DNA of 64,000 bases, taken from positions 46,102,982-46,166,981 of the forward strand of contig OY986439.1 of NCBI GenBank assembly GCA_963920525.1, given 5' to 3'. Below, one piece after another: positions 21,341 to 31,650 of this stretch. This DNA is from Dichetophora obliterata (Eukaryota > Arthropoda > Insecta > Diptera > Sciomyzidae). Below the pieces are notes generated by a model. That model saw only the letters and a list, made by a program, of their open reading frames with translations, had not been told where the DNA came from and made no database searches. The translations under genes and the position numbers were made by a program. Within the stretch, counting starts at the first letter, position 1. Every line of letters starts with the position of its first letter.

Positions 21341-24300
21341 TAGGGCGGGTCAAATTTTTTTGGTGGTCTGGCTCAGCGAAATTCGTAAAATACATGTAAT
21401 TTCAAGACTTTTTCTTCACTACAGCATATACAAATTCTGAAAAAAAGCTGTGCGGACTTTCGTAAATAGATTTTTTTCTCAATTATAAAATATGAATGTA
21501 TGAAATTTGAAAGAAGTGTATAAAATGTGTATAAAAAAGATTATTTGTGCTGTCATTTCTAAGGTAAATTTGGGCGCTGAATCTGAATCTGGCATTAAAA
21601 ATACATTAAATCCAACTATCAATAGAAAAAATCGTGATTTTTTATCAAAATATCGTGATTTTTGGTCAAAAAATAAAAAAAATGTTGGAAAATTTGGCGC
21701 TGAATTCAAATCTCCCATTTAAATTACTCCAATTCTCGTTTACTATTTAGTACTATTTAGTACCAATTCTATTACTCCAAGTCTCGTTTGCTCTCAGTTT
21801 TGGGCCTTTTTTCTCTCGATTCCATCGATGTCGCAATAAAACCACTTTTGTGTTTTTCAGTAACGTGTTTGGATGCTCTAGTCATCTCTTGGACATTTCG
21901 TTCGGTGCTTTGAATGTGGCATGGTATTTCGACGTTAATCATAACCTCATCAGAATCATAATAATCTTCAGTCAAATGTTGCAATGGAATGTCTCTTGTG
22001 TATGGCGGCTCGTGTAGAATATCATCATCATTCAAATCTATCATGTTGGAAAAGTGGGTGCAGTCAAAATTGATTTTCGGTTTTTTGTATTCTCTCAATG
22101 TTGTCCGATCGAGATCACTTCGGATATGTTTTATTTTGTCGATTGCCATTTGACGTATAGGTTTCACATTGTGACAAACCATTGCTAGCAAAACATTTTC
22201 AGAGCTAGCAAAGTAGCAATTGGCTGACATTACACTATGAACAACGGAAAGTAAATACGGTGGCAGATAATTCGTCCATTGTATAAATTTGAAGAACAAA
22301 ACACTTCCGTATGCCATTGAATTGTAATATTTAACGTTGAAGTACATTGGAATGTACACTTTCATCACGTATGTGGCCAAAATTCGCAAGTTTTTTGACG
22401 GTTTGTCCGTAGTTATGTACGTACGTAAAATTCGAGCAGCTTTTGTTAACCACCTAGCATGATGTATTGGTCCCAACTTGATGTTTGCTAGATCAATTGA
22501 TACTGAGCGAGTTGAAATCGCGTTTGCTAATTTGAGAAGATTTCTTGCATCTGTTGAGAAAGAACGTTCATCAAAATCTGGTGATGATGGTGGCATATTT
22601 TGGAGTGAAATTATCTCAAAATTATTGACAACCTGAAAAGCAGAATTTTTTTTTAATTCGTTAAATTATATAATTTATTTACTCAAAATAATCGTATTTT
22701 ACTTGTATCGTATCGCAAATGCCTAAAACCGCTGCTAATCGTCCTGTTGACGTAGTTGGCCCTTTCGTGAAACTTTTTTCTAGTGTATTGTATAAATGAC
22801 GAAACGGTAACTCATTGAAATGCAGCAAACATACACTCCAATGTAATGGCCTTTGTAAATGTTGTTCGAAAAGTCTTATTATACCACTTCTAATTCCAGT
22901 GTTAACAGGTTCACCGTCAGAACAGATAGCTACCAAATTATCTAATGACAAGCCGTTTTTATCAAAAAATTCAATAAGTTTATGCGTTTTTGCTTCTGCG
23001 GTTTCTTCTTCCACAATAATATGGCCCAAAAATCTGGAATCTGGCTCTCTTACAACAACTATATGCGGTTCTTTAATTTTGCGTGTATGAATTTTATTGT
23101 TGATAAATTCGGTAACTAATGTTTCGTCTGTTCTGCCATCGAAAGCAAATGCCAATAACGTGGAAGTGTCTAATCGTTTTTTCAAGACCTTATTCCTACA
23201 ACGATTGCGTTCTCTTTGAACTTTATTTTTATCGATAATTAACGTTTGATGATTTTTATCTTTTACGCTTAAATCTTTCAAAAGTGCAGATGCGAGTGCA
23301 GCCGCAGCTCTATTTGATATACCGTATCTATCGCATTCCATAGCAAAGTTTGATAAGGTTACGTTTTGCATATACGGCCCTCGAACAGCACCTGGAGCTG
23401 CCACTCCTTCTTCAAATTCAAAAATCCATACTACTTGCACCCATTGATAATTCAGGTTGCCAAATCACCTCTGATCTAGTCACTTCTGTAGTTGTTACTG
23501 TTGTTAAACTTGGTTGTGGTAGCGTTTGAAGAAATTCAGTAATAGTGACATTTCTATCTGTCATCTGGTCCACAAAAAATGTTTTCATGAATAGTGGTAG
23601 TGGTGTATTTTGACATCTGCAATCCGTTGTTAATAAATTGCAATTACATGTTGAAACCCAAAACAAATTTCCTAGCAAACCACGAAAATCAACAAGAACA
23701 TCGGGTGATTTGGATGTGTTTTTTGATGCTTCTCTATATTGAGCCATGAATCGGTCTAATTTGTTGCAAATGGATTTTCTCTGAATAATTGGCGTTGGAA
23801 GATTATTCCAAATTTCAACAATTTTATCCGCCACATGACGAGTAATTGATTGGAATGAAATGTGTGGGTTGTCTTCGAAATAGTGCTCTTGCATGAAAAA
23901 ATAATGTAACAAAATATCGCCATACGTCGGTAGACGTTCAACGTTTAATTCTTTCGCTTCACCAAATAAAGTTTTATCATGCTGCAATATTGAAGTTATT
24001 TTACGGTCCAGCTCGGGTTGTGATGATGACGGTGAGGTTTCCATGATATAGCTTGTATTCTGAAATGTAATATTAAAAATAAAATATTAAAAATAAAATA
24101 TAAGGAATTTAAATTTCAAAGATTTTATGATTCATAAAAAAAATAATTTTGAATACAAAGGATAAATTTAAATGTGTTTACCAAGAAAATTAAAGATAAA
24201 ATAATTTGGATTTTAGAATTTAAAGCAAAAAGTTTATGATAAGTAATTAAGACAAAAGAATTTACACAAGCGTGTTAAATATAATTTTACTAAATGAATT

Positions 24301-24743
24301 TCCTGCCATAAATCAAAATAAAACGTGTTTAATATTTAATCAAGCCTTGAAAATGAGCTTACATTTGAAATAAAGACAATTTTCCAACATTTTTTTTATT
24401 TTTTGACCAAAAATCGCGATATTTTGATAAAAAATCACGATTTTTTCTATTGATAGTTGGATTTAATGTATTTTTAATGCCAGATTCAGATTCAGCGCCC
24501 AAATTTACCTTAGAAATGACAGCACAAATAATCTTTTTTATACACATTTTATACACTTCTTTCAAATTTCATACATTCATATTTTATAATTGAGAAAAAA
24601 ATCTATTTACGAAAGTCCGCACAGCTTTTTTTCAGAATTTGTATATGCTGTAGTGGAGAAAAAGTCTTGAAATTACATGTATTTTACGAATTTCGCTGAG
24701 CCAGACCTCCAAAAAATTCGTCCATACAAATTGACCCGCCCTA
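21341..24743 (-). mobile_element. 3.4-kb DNA transposon with about 350-bp inverted repeats
   Basis: Both ends begin TAGGGCGGGTCAA and the inverted repeats extend about 350 bp (21341-21700 and 24375-24743). They are nearly identical apart from a short indel near the outer end, so the copy is young. ATATATAT flanks both sides (21333-21340 and 24744-24751), fitting an 8-bp target duplication although the flank is low complexity. Three minus-strand frames inside encode one transposase-like protein. An 8-bp duplication plus a C-x-x-H near the second acid suggest hAT-like relationships, but I do not assign a superfamily. Confidence 0.8.
21772..24044 (-). pseudogene. Unassigned transposase-like protein, near-intact, one frameshift
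   Basis: Part 1 (24044-23418) starts METSPSSSQPEL. Part 2 (23440-22703) holds AFDGRTDET, AICSDGEPVNTG and WSVCLLHFNELPFRHLY. Part 3 (22632-21772) holds GPIHHARWLTKAARILRTYI, VKVYIPMYFNVK, ASSENVLLAMV and PCHIQSTERNVQEMTRAS. A 70-nt intron (22702-22633, GTAAAA donor, TTTTCAG acceptor) joins parts 2 and 3 in phase. Parts 1 and 2 are offset by one base at an A5 run (23420-23424, plus strand); one base less would give an unbroken ~733-residue frame. I recognise the block pattern from unnamed proteins in aphids, Hydra and other animals. The D-G-x-x-V-N-T-G then C-x-x-H arrangement resembles an RNase H-like transposase core with the hAT-type C-x-x-H; catalytic assignment is inference. The frameshift may be a sequencing error, in which case the element is potentially active. 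Confidence 0.7.
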
Positions 24744-24834
24744 ATATATATATTATACAAATTATATACAATAATACAAAATATTAAATAACGCAGCGTA
24801 GTCGGGTCTTGCCGAAGTCATTGTCACACCGAAT

Positions 24835-24952
24835 ATCACCGAACTTCAGGGAACACCGAACATCACCGAACATCTCCGAACTTCAGCAAACACCAAATAT
24901 CACCGAACTTCACCAAACACCGAATATAATCGAATCAGCGTCGGCAGACTCA
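24835..24952 (+). repeat. Short tandem repeat of CACCGAAC-type units
   Basis: Imperfect repeats of TCACCGAACTTCA and CACCGAACATC words run between the candidate LTR and the following hAT element. Confidence 0.6.
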
Positions 24953-24960
24953 CTCACGAC

Positions 24961-26475
24961 CAGGGTTGCCAGTTTGGTAATTAATTACCAAATTTGGTAG
25001 AAAATTTTTGACTTGGTAATTTGGTAATTTTTTTATAGTTTTGGTAAATTTTTTTCATTTAGTTTTTCCAAAAAATTCAAAATAATCAGTTTGTTTGCAA
25101 GATTTATATTGTTTTTTTCCTTATGAAGTTTCCTGAATGTTCTTGAGGTTTATTTTAAAAATGAAAACTCCCTTTTTCGATTTGGCGTGAAAAGTTATTC
25201 ATGATAGGGCTGATAAGGTCTAACCATTTTTGTAAAAAAATTATTTTTCCTTTGATATCTTTGCGTGTTTGGGCAGTTTTGGTCAATATGTTTTTGAATG
25301 ATATAAATTAAAAAATTTTTTACATTGTTTTTCCCAACTTTTCGTAGGTAGTTTCCATTGTTTTGAAGAGAATGGTCTTTAAAAATCATAAATTTTAAAA
25401 CTTTTTCATAATAAACATAATTGCTACCGTGAACTGTCTGAACCATAAAAATTTTGCAATATATTGTGGATAATTCCAGATATATTTTAAAATAACGAAA
25501 ATTGATTACAACGAAAATTTCTAAAGTAACTTACTGAAAAATAAGGGTTTTCTAGCCGCTTTAAATTGCTTTGAATAAATTTAATAAAATTTTCGTTTCC
25601 TTCACAATATATTTTTTAAAACGTAATAAGATATCAGCAAAAGCTTTAAATACTATGCAATAGTTTGTGCTTAGGAGCAGTTACTGGAAAAAACTTTATA
25701 TCATATTTTTTCATAACTTCTTAACTTGAGGTGATGGTGAAAAAGTAACCTTATATTTAAAATCAGTGCCCGTAGTTAGAATTGATATCCTACAAAACAA
25801 ACGACCTGTGTAGTTTCTGATTTTAGTTATTAAAAAATGCTTAAAATTTAAACTTGAGGAAACCGATCATTTTTTGAAAGCATTAAATGCCATATCTTTG
25901 TATTGATTCATTTACTTTCTTAAAATCGATATTCATTGCCAATGAATGCGGTATACTTTTTTAGTTCCTACTTATTTCAAATAAAAAAGTTAGGATATCA
26001 ATTAATGGTAATTTATCATTTTTGTTTTGTGACAAAAAAAAATTACGTTATCTTAAATTTACTACTTATTTGTGATTTTTATATTAATATAATAATTCAT
26101 TTTAAACAAGAAAAAGTTATACTTTTTCTATAAATGTATTTATTTTTTTTTTATTTAGTTCAAATAAAACAGATATACGTCTGATTTTTGAGCTTATGAA
26201 TTTTACTTATTTTGTGATTTTAGTTATTAAAAATAAGAAATTTTAAACAAGAAAAATGTAATACTTAATATTAACAAAATTTAATTTTCCACTATTTCTT
26301 TTTATTAATTTCAAGTATTTTAATGTTGAATAAATGTTTCTTACTAACAAAAATTATAATTTTATTGATTTTCCTTCTTTAAAAAATGTTTGTTTAGTTT
26401 GGTAATTTTTATTTCATTTTGGTAACTTTATTATCACATTTTGGTAACTTAATTTCTTTATAAGTGGCAACCCTG
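24961..26475. mobile_element. 1.5-kb non-autonomous hAT transposon
   Basis: The termini are CAGGGTTGCCA at both ends, followed by TTTGGTAA words in the subterminal regions (at least five on each side). A perfect 8-bp duplication CTCACGAC flanks the element (24953-24960 and 26476-26483), diagnostic of hAT-type integration. The interior is AT-rich and has no transposase frame. Confidence 0.9.
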
Positions 26476-26483
26476 CTCACGAC

Positions 26484-27130
26484 TGTATATTTATCGTTCG
26501 TATTCCTAAAATATTGTGCATTGTAAGAAAGACTTACTCATATGACTACACTAAGAGAAAAATATACATGATATTGTATACACTGCTAAAAATTTAAGAT
26601 TTAACAATAAAGCAAAAAATTATCATCTGAGCACTAAAATCAACAAGTCTTCTTATTTATTTTGGACAAAAGTTTGAGGGTCTTTTGTTCGACCCTGGAG
26701 CCGCTGAGCATACCTCAGCCTTTGAACAAAACTATATACAGAAATACACGTTGTTATCATATCTTTAATATGAGTAAATTTCAGACCGATTTGCTGTTAA
26801 TGGACGGTTTTACAGATACTTGTGACTTTTTGACTTTTAGCAATTTCTTCACTTTTTTGTAGCAAAATTGATTTAAAATGTATGCAGATTTTTTAACAAC
26901 AACGACAGATTATATCATAAACCATTTTTTAAATAAAAATCCAAGCATGTAATCTAATATTTTTTGTAGTAATAAGGTACCAACTCAAAAAGTGACATCT
27001 CTCTAACTCAAAAGAACGTTATCACATACAACTCCTCATGTCTCACAAATCCCCAATTTCCCCTTCTTAATGCTATGGGTCTGTAAACCAAAAACAAATT
27101 ATATCTGCATTCTTTTCAATTATTTTGATC
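26484..27130. other. Spacer
   Basis: No gene recognised. The open frame 26662-26862 has no domain. Confidence 0.35.
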
Positions 27131-27169
27131 CATTGAATATGGATAAAGTTCAACTAAAAACATAAATCT

Positions 27170-27440
27170 AAACTCAGAAATCCAATTCAAAATTCAGAAT
27201 AGATCAATTTAGATTCAGGAATGATCCATTGAAATTCAGAAACTTTATTTGAGAATAAGAAAAGGTTCATTGAAATGCGGAAAAGATTTATTTAAATATC
27301 GAAAAGATTAATTTAAGTTAAAAAAATATCAATTGAAATTCAGAAATTTCCTATGAAATTCAGACAAGACCAATTAAAATTAAGAAAAAGATGAATTAAA
27401 ACTCAGAATATATAAATAAAAATTCTGAAATTGATATCGA
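27170..27440. repeat. Degenerate minisatellite, about 32-bp units
   Basis: Irregular repeats of AATTCAGAAA followed by a GATYMAWTT-type word occur roughly eight times. Confidence 0.55.
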
Positions 27441-28117
27441 TTTCAAAATGGAAATTGAAAACTGGCCAGTTTAACAACTGAATAATTCAACATAAAGATT
27501 GTTGAACTCGACCAGGTTTGTACTAAAACAATAACCAAAATACAATTTTTTAGAAACACTTAAAAAAAATTTCGTTTGGCCTAACCTTATTTTGGTTTTA
27601 ATAAACGCAGAGAAAAATATTTTCCTAAAATGTTACTAAATTTTCTAATTTTCCTAAAGGTTTTTTTAACTTGTTTTTCGGAGATTACTTCTTTTGAATC
27701 AATTTCATATGCATATAGCCCGTAGTACAAAAACTATATAGTCAATCCCTTTCGAGCGTTTACAAAATACTCAGTCGTTACGTTTTCCTATTTAACAACA
27801 TGTGTTTTAACCAACAAAATACTTTCAGAAGCAATAGCAACAAACAACAATAATGCTATGCATATATTTTTCGCTGTCGCACCGCGATGCACCGACAAGG
27901 GTAGTTCTTTGAATAAAAACTCACACGGAAATATTGAAGTTGTTGTAGGTTAGGTTAGGTTAGGTTTAGGTGGCGTCAGGTCTTTAGACTAGCCCACTTA
28001 GACCATTATTGGTCCGTTGTGATACCAAAGAATGGAAGAAAGGAGTAATCAAGTGAAACTTTTGTGTAGGATGTTCTTAATGAGGCAAAAAGCTGTAGAG
28101 TCATATGGTATTGAATC
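27441..28117. other. Spacer with an interstitial TTAGG tract
   Basis: AT-rich, no gene. Positions 27946-27970 are four to five TTAGG units, followed by GGTGGCGTCAGG, a context I associate with dispersed fly repeats. Confidence 0.4.
27946..27970 (+). repeat. Interstitial (TTAGG)n tract
   Basis: TAGGTTAGGTTAGGTTAGGT plus TTAGG. TTAGG is the ancestral insect telomere repeat, lost in Diptera. Here it is short and interstitial. Confidence 0.8.
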
Positions 28118-28352
28118 TGAAGCAATTGTTATGCCTTGACCTCAGTCAAATCAAGTTACTAAGCGTTCTTCTCCACAAACTTTTCTACCACCACCAACTA
28201 CAACTTTTCGTCGTAAATTGGATGTGCTTTAAAGTTCCTTTGATTAGAAATAAGGAAAGAAAGGTCATAGCGTAGGTCCATGGCACGGCGAGGATTCGAA
28301 CGCAAGACCCCTGAGCGGCTGTCAAGCACGCTACCACTAGACTATCGAAGTT
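28118..28352 (-). repeat. tRNA-derived SINE, family 2, minus copy
   Basis: Minus strand: A box TAGTCTAGTGGTAGCGTGC, B box GCGTTCGAATCC, then a body ending GAGGTCAAGGCATAACA. The head plus body matches the copy at 59171-59400 (GAGGTTAAGGCGTAACA), so this is a real dispersed SINE family. Confidence 0.7.
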
Positions 28353-28764
28353 TTTGTAAGTAAGCCAAAATAGCGGCCAATATGAAAAGGTTGGAATGAT
28401 TGCAAAGTGAAGGCAACAAGACTCATGTAAAAACTCAGCTTCATTCTCTCGTCAGTATAACCATATCCAGAAAGTACAGAGAAGCATGCATGCGAGAAAT
28501 ATGCATGCAGTATGCAAGTATAATTATGGATAAGGCATGCAATGCCTTAACTCTGGATAACCAATGTTAGTTGTTTCGATTAACACTGCTCACTTTTTTG
28601 CTTACAACCTTTTTCTCTTATCTGATAGTGTTCTCTATCCATATTGTGGTAGCCACATTAGTTGTTAAGTTGCCCTCGTTGTATTCGGATTTGTTTTTTA
28701 ATTGGATGGTGTAAATCGTTTTATAAATGTAGTGTACGTCGAAGCGACTAACATTGGCTTTAAC
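28353..28764. other. Spacer with GCATGC-rich patch
   Basis: Positions 28485-28550 (ATGCATGCAGTATGCAAGTA...GGCATGC) resemble 33715-33770, suggesting a shared short repeat. No gene. Confidence 0.4.
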
Positions 28765-29487
28765 GCAACTTTTTATACCCCCACGCGTACTATATTAAAG
28801 GGTATATTAACTTTGTCACTTCGTTCGTAACGCTAATAAGAAGACGTGGTAGGTATAGAAAAGTATATATATATTTGATCAGCATCACTTCCTAAGTCGA
28901 TTAAGCCATGTCTGTCTGTCTGTCTATCCATCTATCTGTCTGTTGACACGATTACAGCCACAATTTTTAAGCTATCGTAATGAAATAACAAATAGGTGCT
29001 TATATAAAAAAAAAAACAAAGATAAAATTCGAGAATGAGCAAAATCGGATGAACACCACGCCTACTTCCCATAAAAAATTGCTTTATCAAAACGGTATCT
29101 CTTAAAATGCCACAAAAAGAAATATATATGCTTGGAATTTTGCACATTAGCTTTGCAGGAAAATATTAATCACTTATTTGTAATTTGTCAAAATTGGATG
29201 AAAGCCACGCCCACCTCACACTCGTAGGCATCATTATAATGCAAAACCTTCATAAATTCAAAAAAAATTATGGTTTAGACATGATATTTTACTCATAAGC
29301 TTTAAGCTCATAAGCTTTCATAATTAGGATGAACTCGAAATTTGAAATTTTATTTATTTGGATAAGAACCACGGAATAAAAGTGGCGTCATCAAAATTAT
29401 ACAACATTGACAACTTCGTATATACTAAAATACGGATGTGGGGGTATTTTAACTTCGGTTCAGTCGAAGTGAATTCCTTTGTTGTAG
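28765..29487. mobile_element. DINE-1/Helentron-like dispersed repeat
   Basis: Left part TACCCCCACGCGTACTATAT then AAAGGGTATATTAACTTTGTC, a (GTCT)n block at 28910-28944, CCACGCCCACC near 29207, and a right part GTGGGGGTATTTTAACTTCG, GTCGAAGTGAATTCCTTTG. A central GTCY microsatellite between such ends is typical of DINE-1-type Helentrons in flies. No protein is encoded. Confidence 0.55.
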
Positions 29488-29942
29488 GAATATAGTTTTT
29501 TGGTGGTACAGCTAATTGTGTCTCTTGTGCTAAACAATTGATTTAAACTTTTTTAATTTAAAAGCAATAAATAATGCTTTATTCGTATAATGATAGAAGA
29601 GCCTTTTAAGTTTTTTATGTTTATTTACTATTTTATTTTTATTTATTCAATTATCTTATGTGAAATATTTCGAACTGATGAAATAAGTAGCTTATAAAAA
29701 TATGTAAAAAATAAAAATAAAACAAAGACCGATATTAATATTTTTTGATTTCTAGTAGAATATACATAGTTTTTCTATTTTCAAAAGCTTTTAATGTATT
29801 TTATGTACCAACAGCTCCTCCAAAACGAGTTTTAGAGCATGTTAGTAGAATCGACTAACATTTGTTATAACGTATTAGAAATATGCTTGGTTATCCAGGG
29901 TTAAAAATAAGTTCTATTCGTTCACAATTCAGTGATTCAAAT
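29488..29942. other. AT-rich spacer
   Basis: No recognisable feature between the DINE-1-like repeat and the palindromic element. Confidence 0.35.
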
Positions 29943-30474
29943 CAGAGATTTGCAATGAATCACATTTTTGAATCATGAGCCACTTTGTAAGGACCTACCT
30001 ATCCAGCCGAGGATGCGCTCGCCGGATCCAGGGTCCGCACAATTATTTGTTTTATGTCGAACACCGAACCAAAAACCAGTTGTCTCCGATTTCAATAGTA
30101 TTTTATTTATTCTTTTCGTGTGATCTGAAACAATACCTTAATTTAACAATGATGATTTATCCTACCCTAATGCCTAACTTAATTCTGCGATCGACCTTAC
30201 TTTATTTTGGTGGTCCGCCGTATACTACTCTATTAAACATACGTTTCGTATGGTTGTGTTTTATCTTATCCTAATGGTTTACACTCTTATTTTTATAAAA
30301 TTCTTAGTTTCAGTTATGATGCCCACCTATCGCTATTTGAGTCGGTTGGGTCCCGTGGTCGTGGTTAGGGTGTACGCCTTCTAGTACGAACCCTCTGGTC
30401 GGGCTAGATTATGGTGTGATATTTTCGGGTAGCTACATTTTCGGGTTTGAATTCGAGGGATTCGGCGAAGCAAA

Positions 30475-30990
30475 GAGCTGGCCACCCCTGGCCCTAAGCT
30501 TCACTGAACCCCTCCCTTCGGTGGACGAAACTCACGGCGACACATGGCCTAGCAGGTCTTAGGTCGGTACCGAATGGGGCTGGCCACCCCTGGCCTCCAC
30601 TCACCCGCCACTGAGACCGAAACGAAGCAGTGTGTGACGCGAGGTTCTCATTGATCGAGCAAGGGGCTGGCCTTCCCTGGCCTCCAAGCTCACCACCTGT
30701 GTCCTCCTGTATCCTTTACTACTTGCGTTTGCCTCACGTACTAACCTGTGCTCTTCTATCCCTGCTCGTCATGGTGTCTGTCGTGTCCGGTTTTCTCGAC
30801 GCCCTGGGTTGACAGAGGCTGGCCACCCCTGGCCTCCGTTTCCCCAGTCGTCCCTACCCTACTCCTGTCTTCCTATCACTGAGTGTTCCGTCCGTCGTCC
30901 ACTGCATACGTTCGACCTAGCGTCCGTAAATTCCGAGCGTGTAGCCCAGAGGTTTGGTGAGAAACGAGGCTGGCCACCCCTGGCCCCGAG
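30475..30990 (+). repeat. Five irregularly spaced GGCTGGCC..CCCTGGCC motifs
   Basis: The motif GGCTGGCCACCCCTGGCC (one variant) occurs near 30478, 30578, 30665, 30817 and 30969. Each is an imperfect GGCC palindrome and is followed by a GAGTTCACC- or CTCACC-like word in several copies. Confidence 0.8.
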
Positions 30991-31339
30991 TTCACCAAAC
31001 AAGCGTCCACTAGTTTTGGTCGTTTCATCTCTTGAACCTGGCTTGACGGTTTTGGGAACCTCGGCATTACTACTTTCCCTATTGCTGACTGTCCTCCACG
31101 TCACTGGTCCACGGAACCCAACGTTCGTCTTATTTTAGTTGATAGGCATCTTCACTTATTTATTCTTGGCAACTTCAATAAGAGTGTAAAAGTATCCTCC
31201 TATGTTCTTAAAATTATATGTTGTGCTTAGGTATTCTTACATTTCTACGGCAAAAAAAAAGAATCGTTTCAATAATAATAAATTAAAATATTAAATAAAG
31301 ATTCCCATAAGGGGAACTATTTGATACTATAGTTACTGA

Positions 31340-31650
31340 AGAGTTGTTCCGCTGGGCCGCCGCCCACGTCAGGATCTTTATTTTTTGCTGTCCGCGTTCA
31401 CTGACGCCGCCGCTGCAGTGCGCTGTCCGTGCTCGCTGCTACCGTCGCTGCCGCTGTGCGGTCGACGTCTCTGTTGCTGCTGCCGTCGCTTCGCTGTCGA
31501 CGTTCACTCTTACCGTCGCGGTTACTGCGCGGTCGGTGTTGCTGTTGCCGTTTCGGTCACTATGCTGTCGGCGTTACTGTTGCCGGTTATGTTGTTCCGC
31601 TGTCGACGCTCTCAGTCGAAAATCTTTTCACGTTCACTGCGCCAGACGTC
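31340..31650 (+). repeat. CpG-rich GTTGCTG/CCGTCG degenerate array
   Basis: Short words CTGTCG, CCGTCGC and GTTGCTG recur through 300 bp. All three forward frames stay open here because of composition, so the overlapping open frames are not treated as genes. Confidence 0.6.

Larger units (their letters stand above)
20936..24828. mobile_element. Candidate solo LTR (about 490 bp) split by a 3.4-kb transposon
   Basis: Removing the 21341-24743 insertion leaves a segment starting TGTGACAGACTTCGGCA and ending TGCCGAAGTCATTGTCACA: TG...CA termini with an imperfect inverted repeat, as in LTRs. It contains a tandem duplication (21065-21175) and an AATAAA word near 21290. No matching flanking duplication was found, so this call is tentative. 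Confidence 0.35.

Noticed and set aside
22815..23090. 91-codon plus-strand frame in the 3.4-kb transposon
   Set aside because: Antisense shadow of the transposase reading frame.
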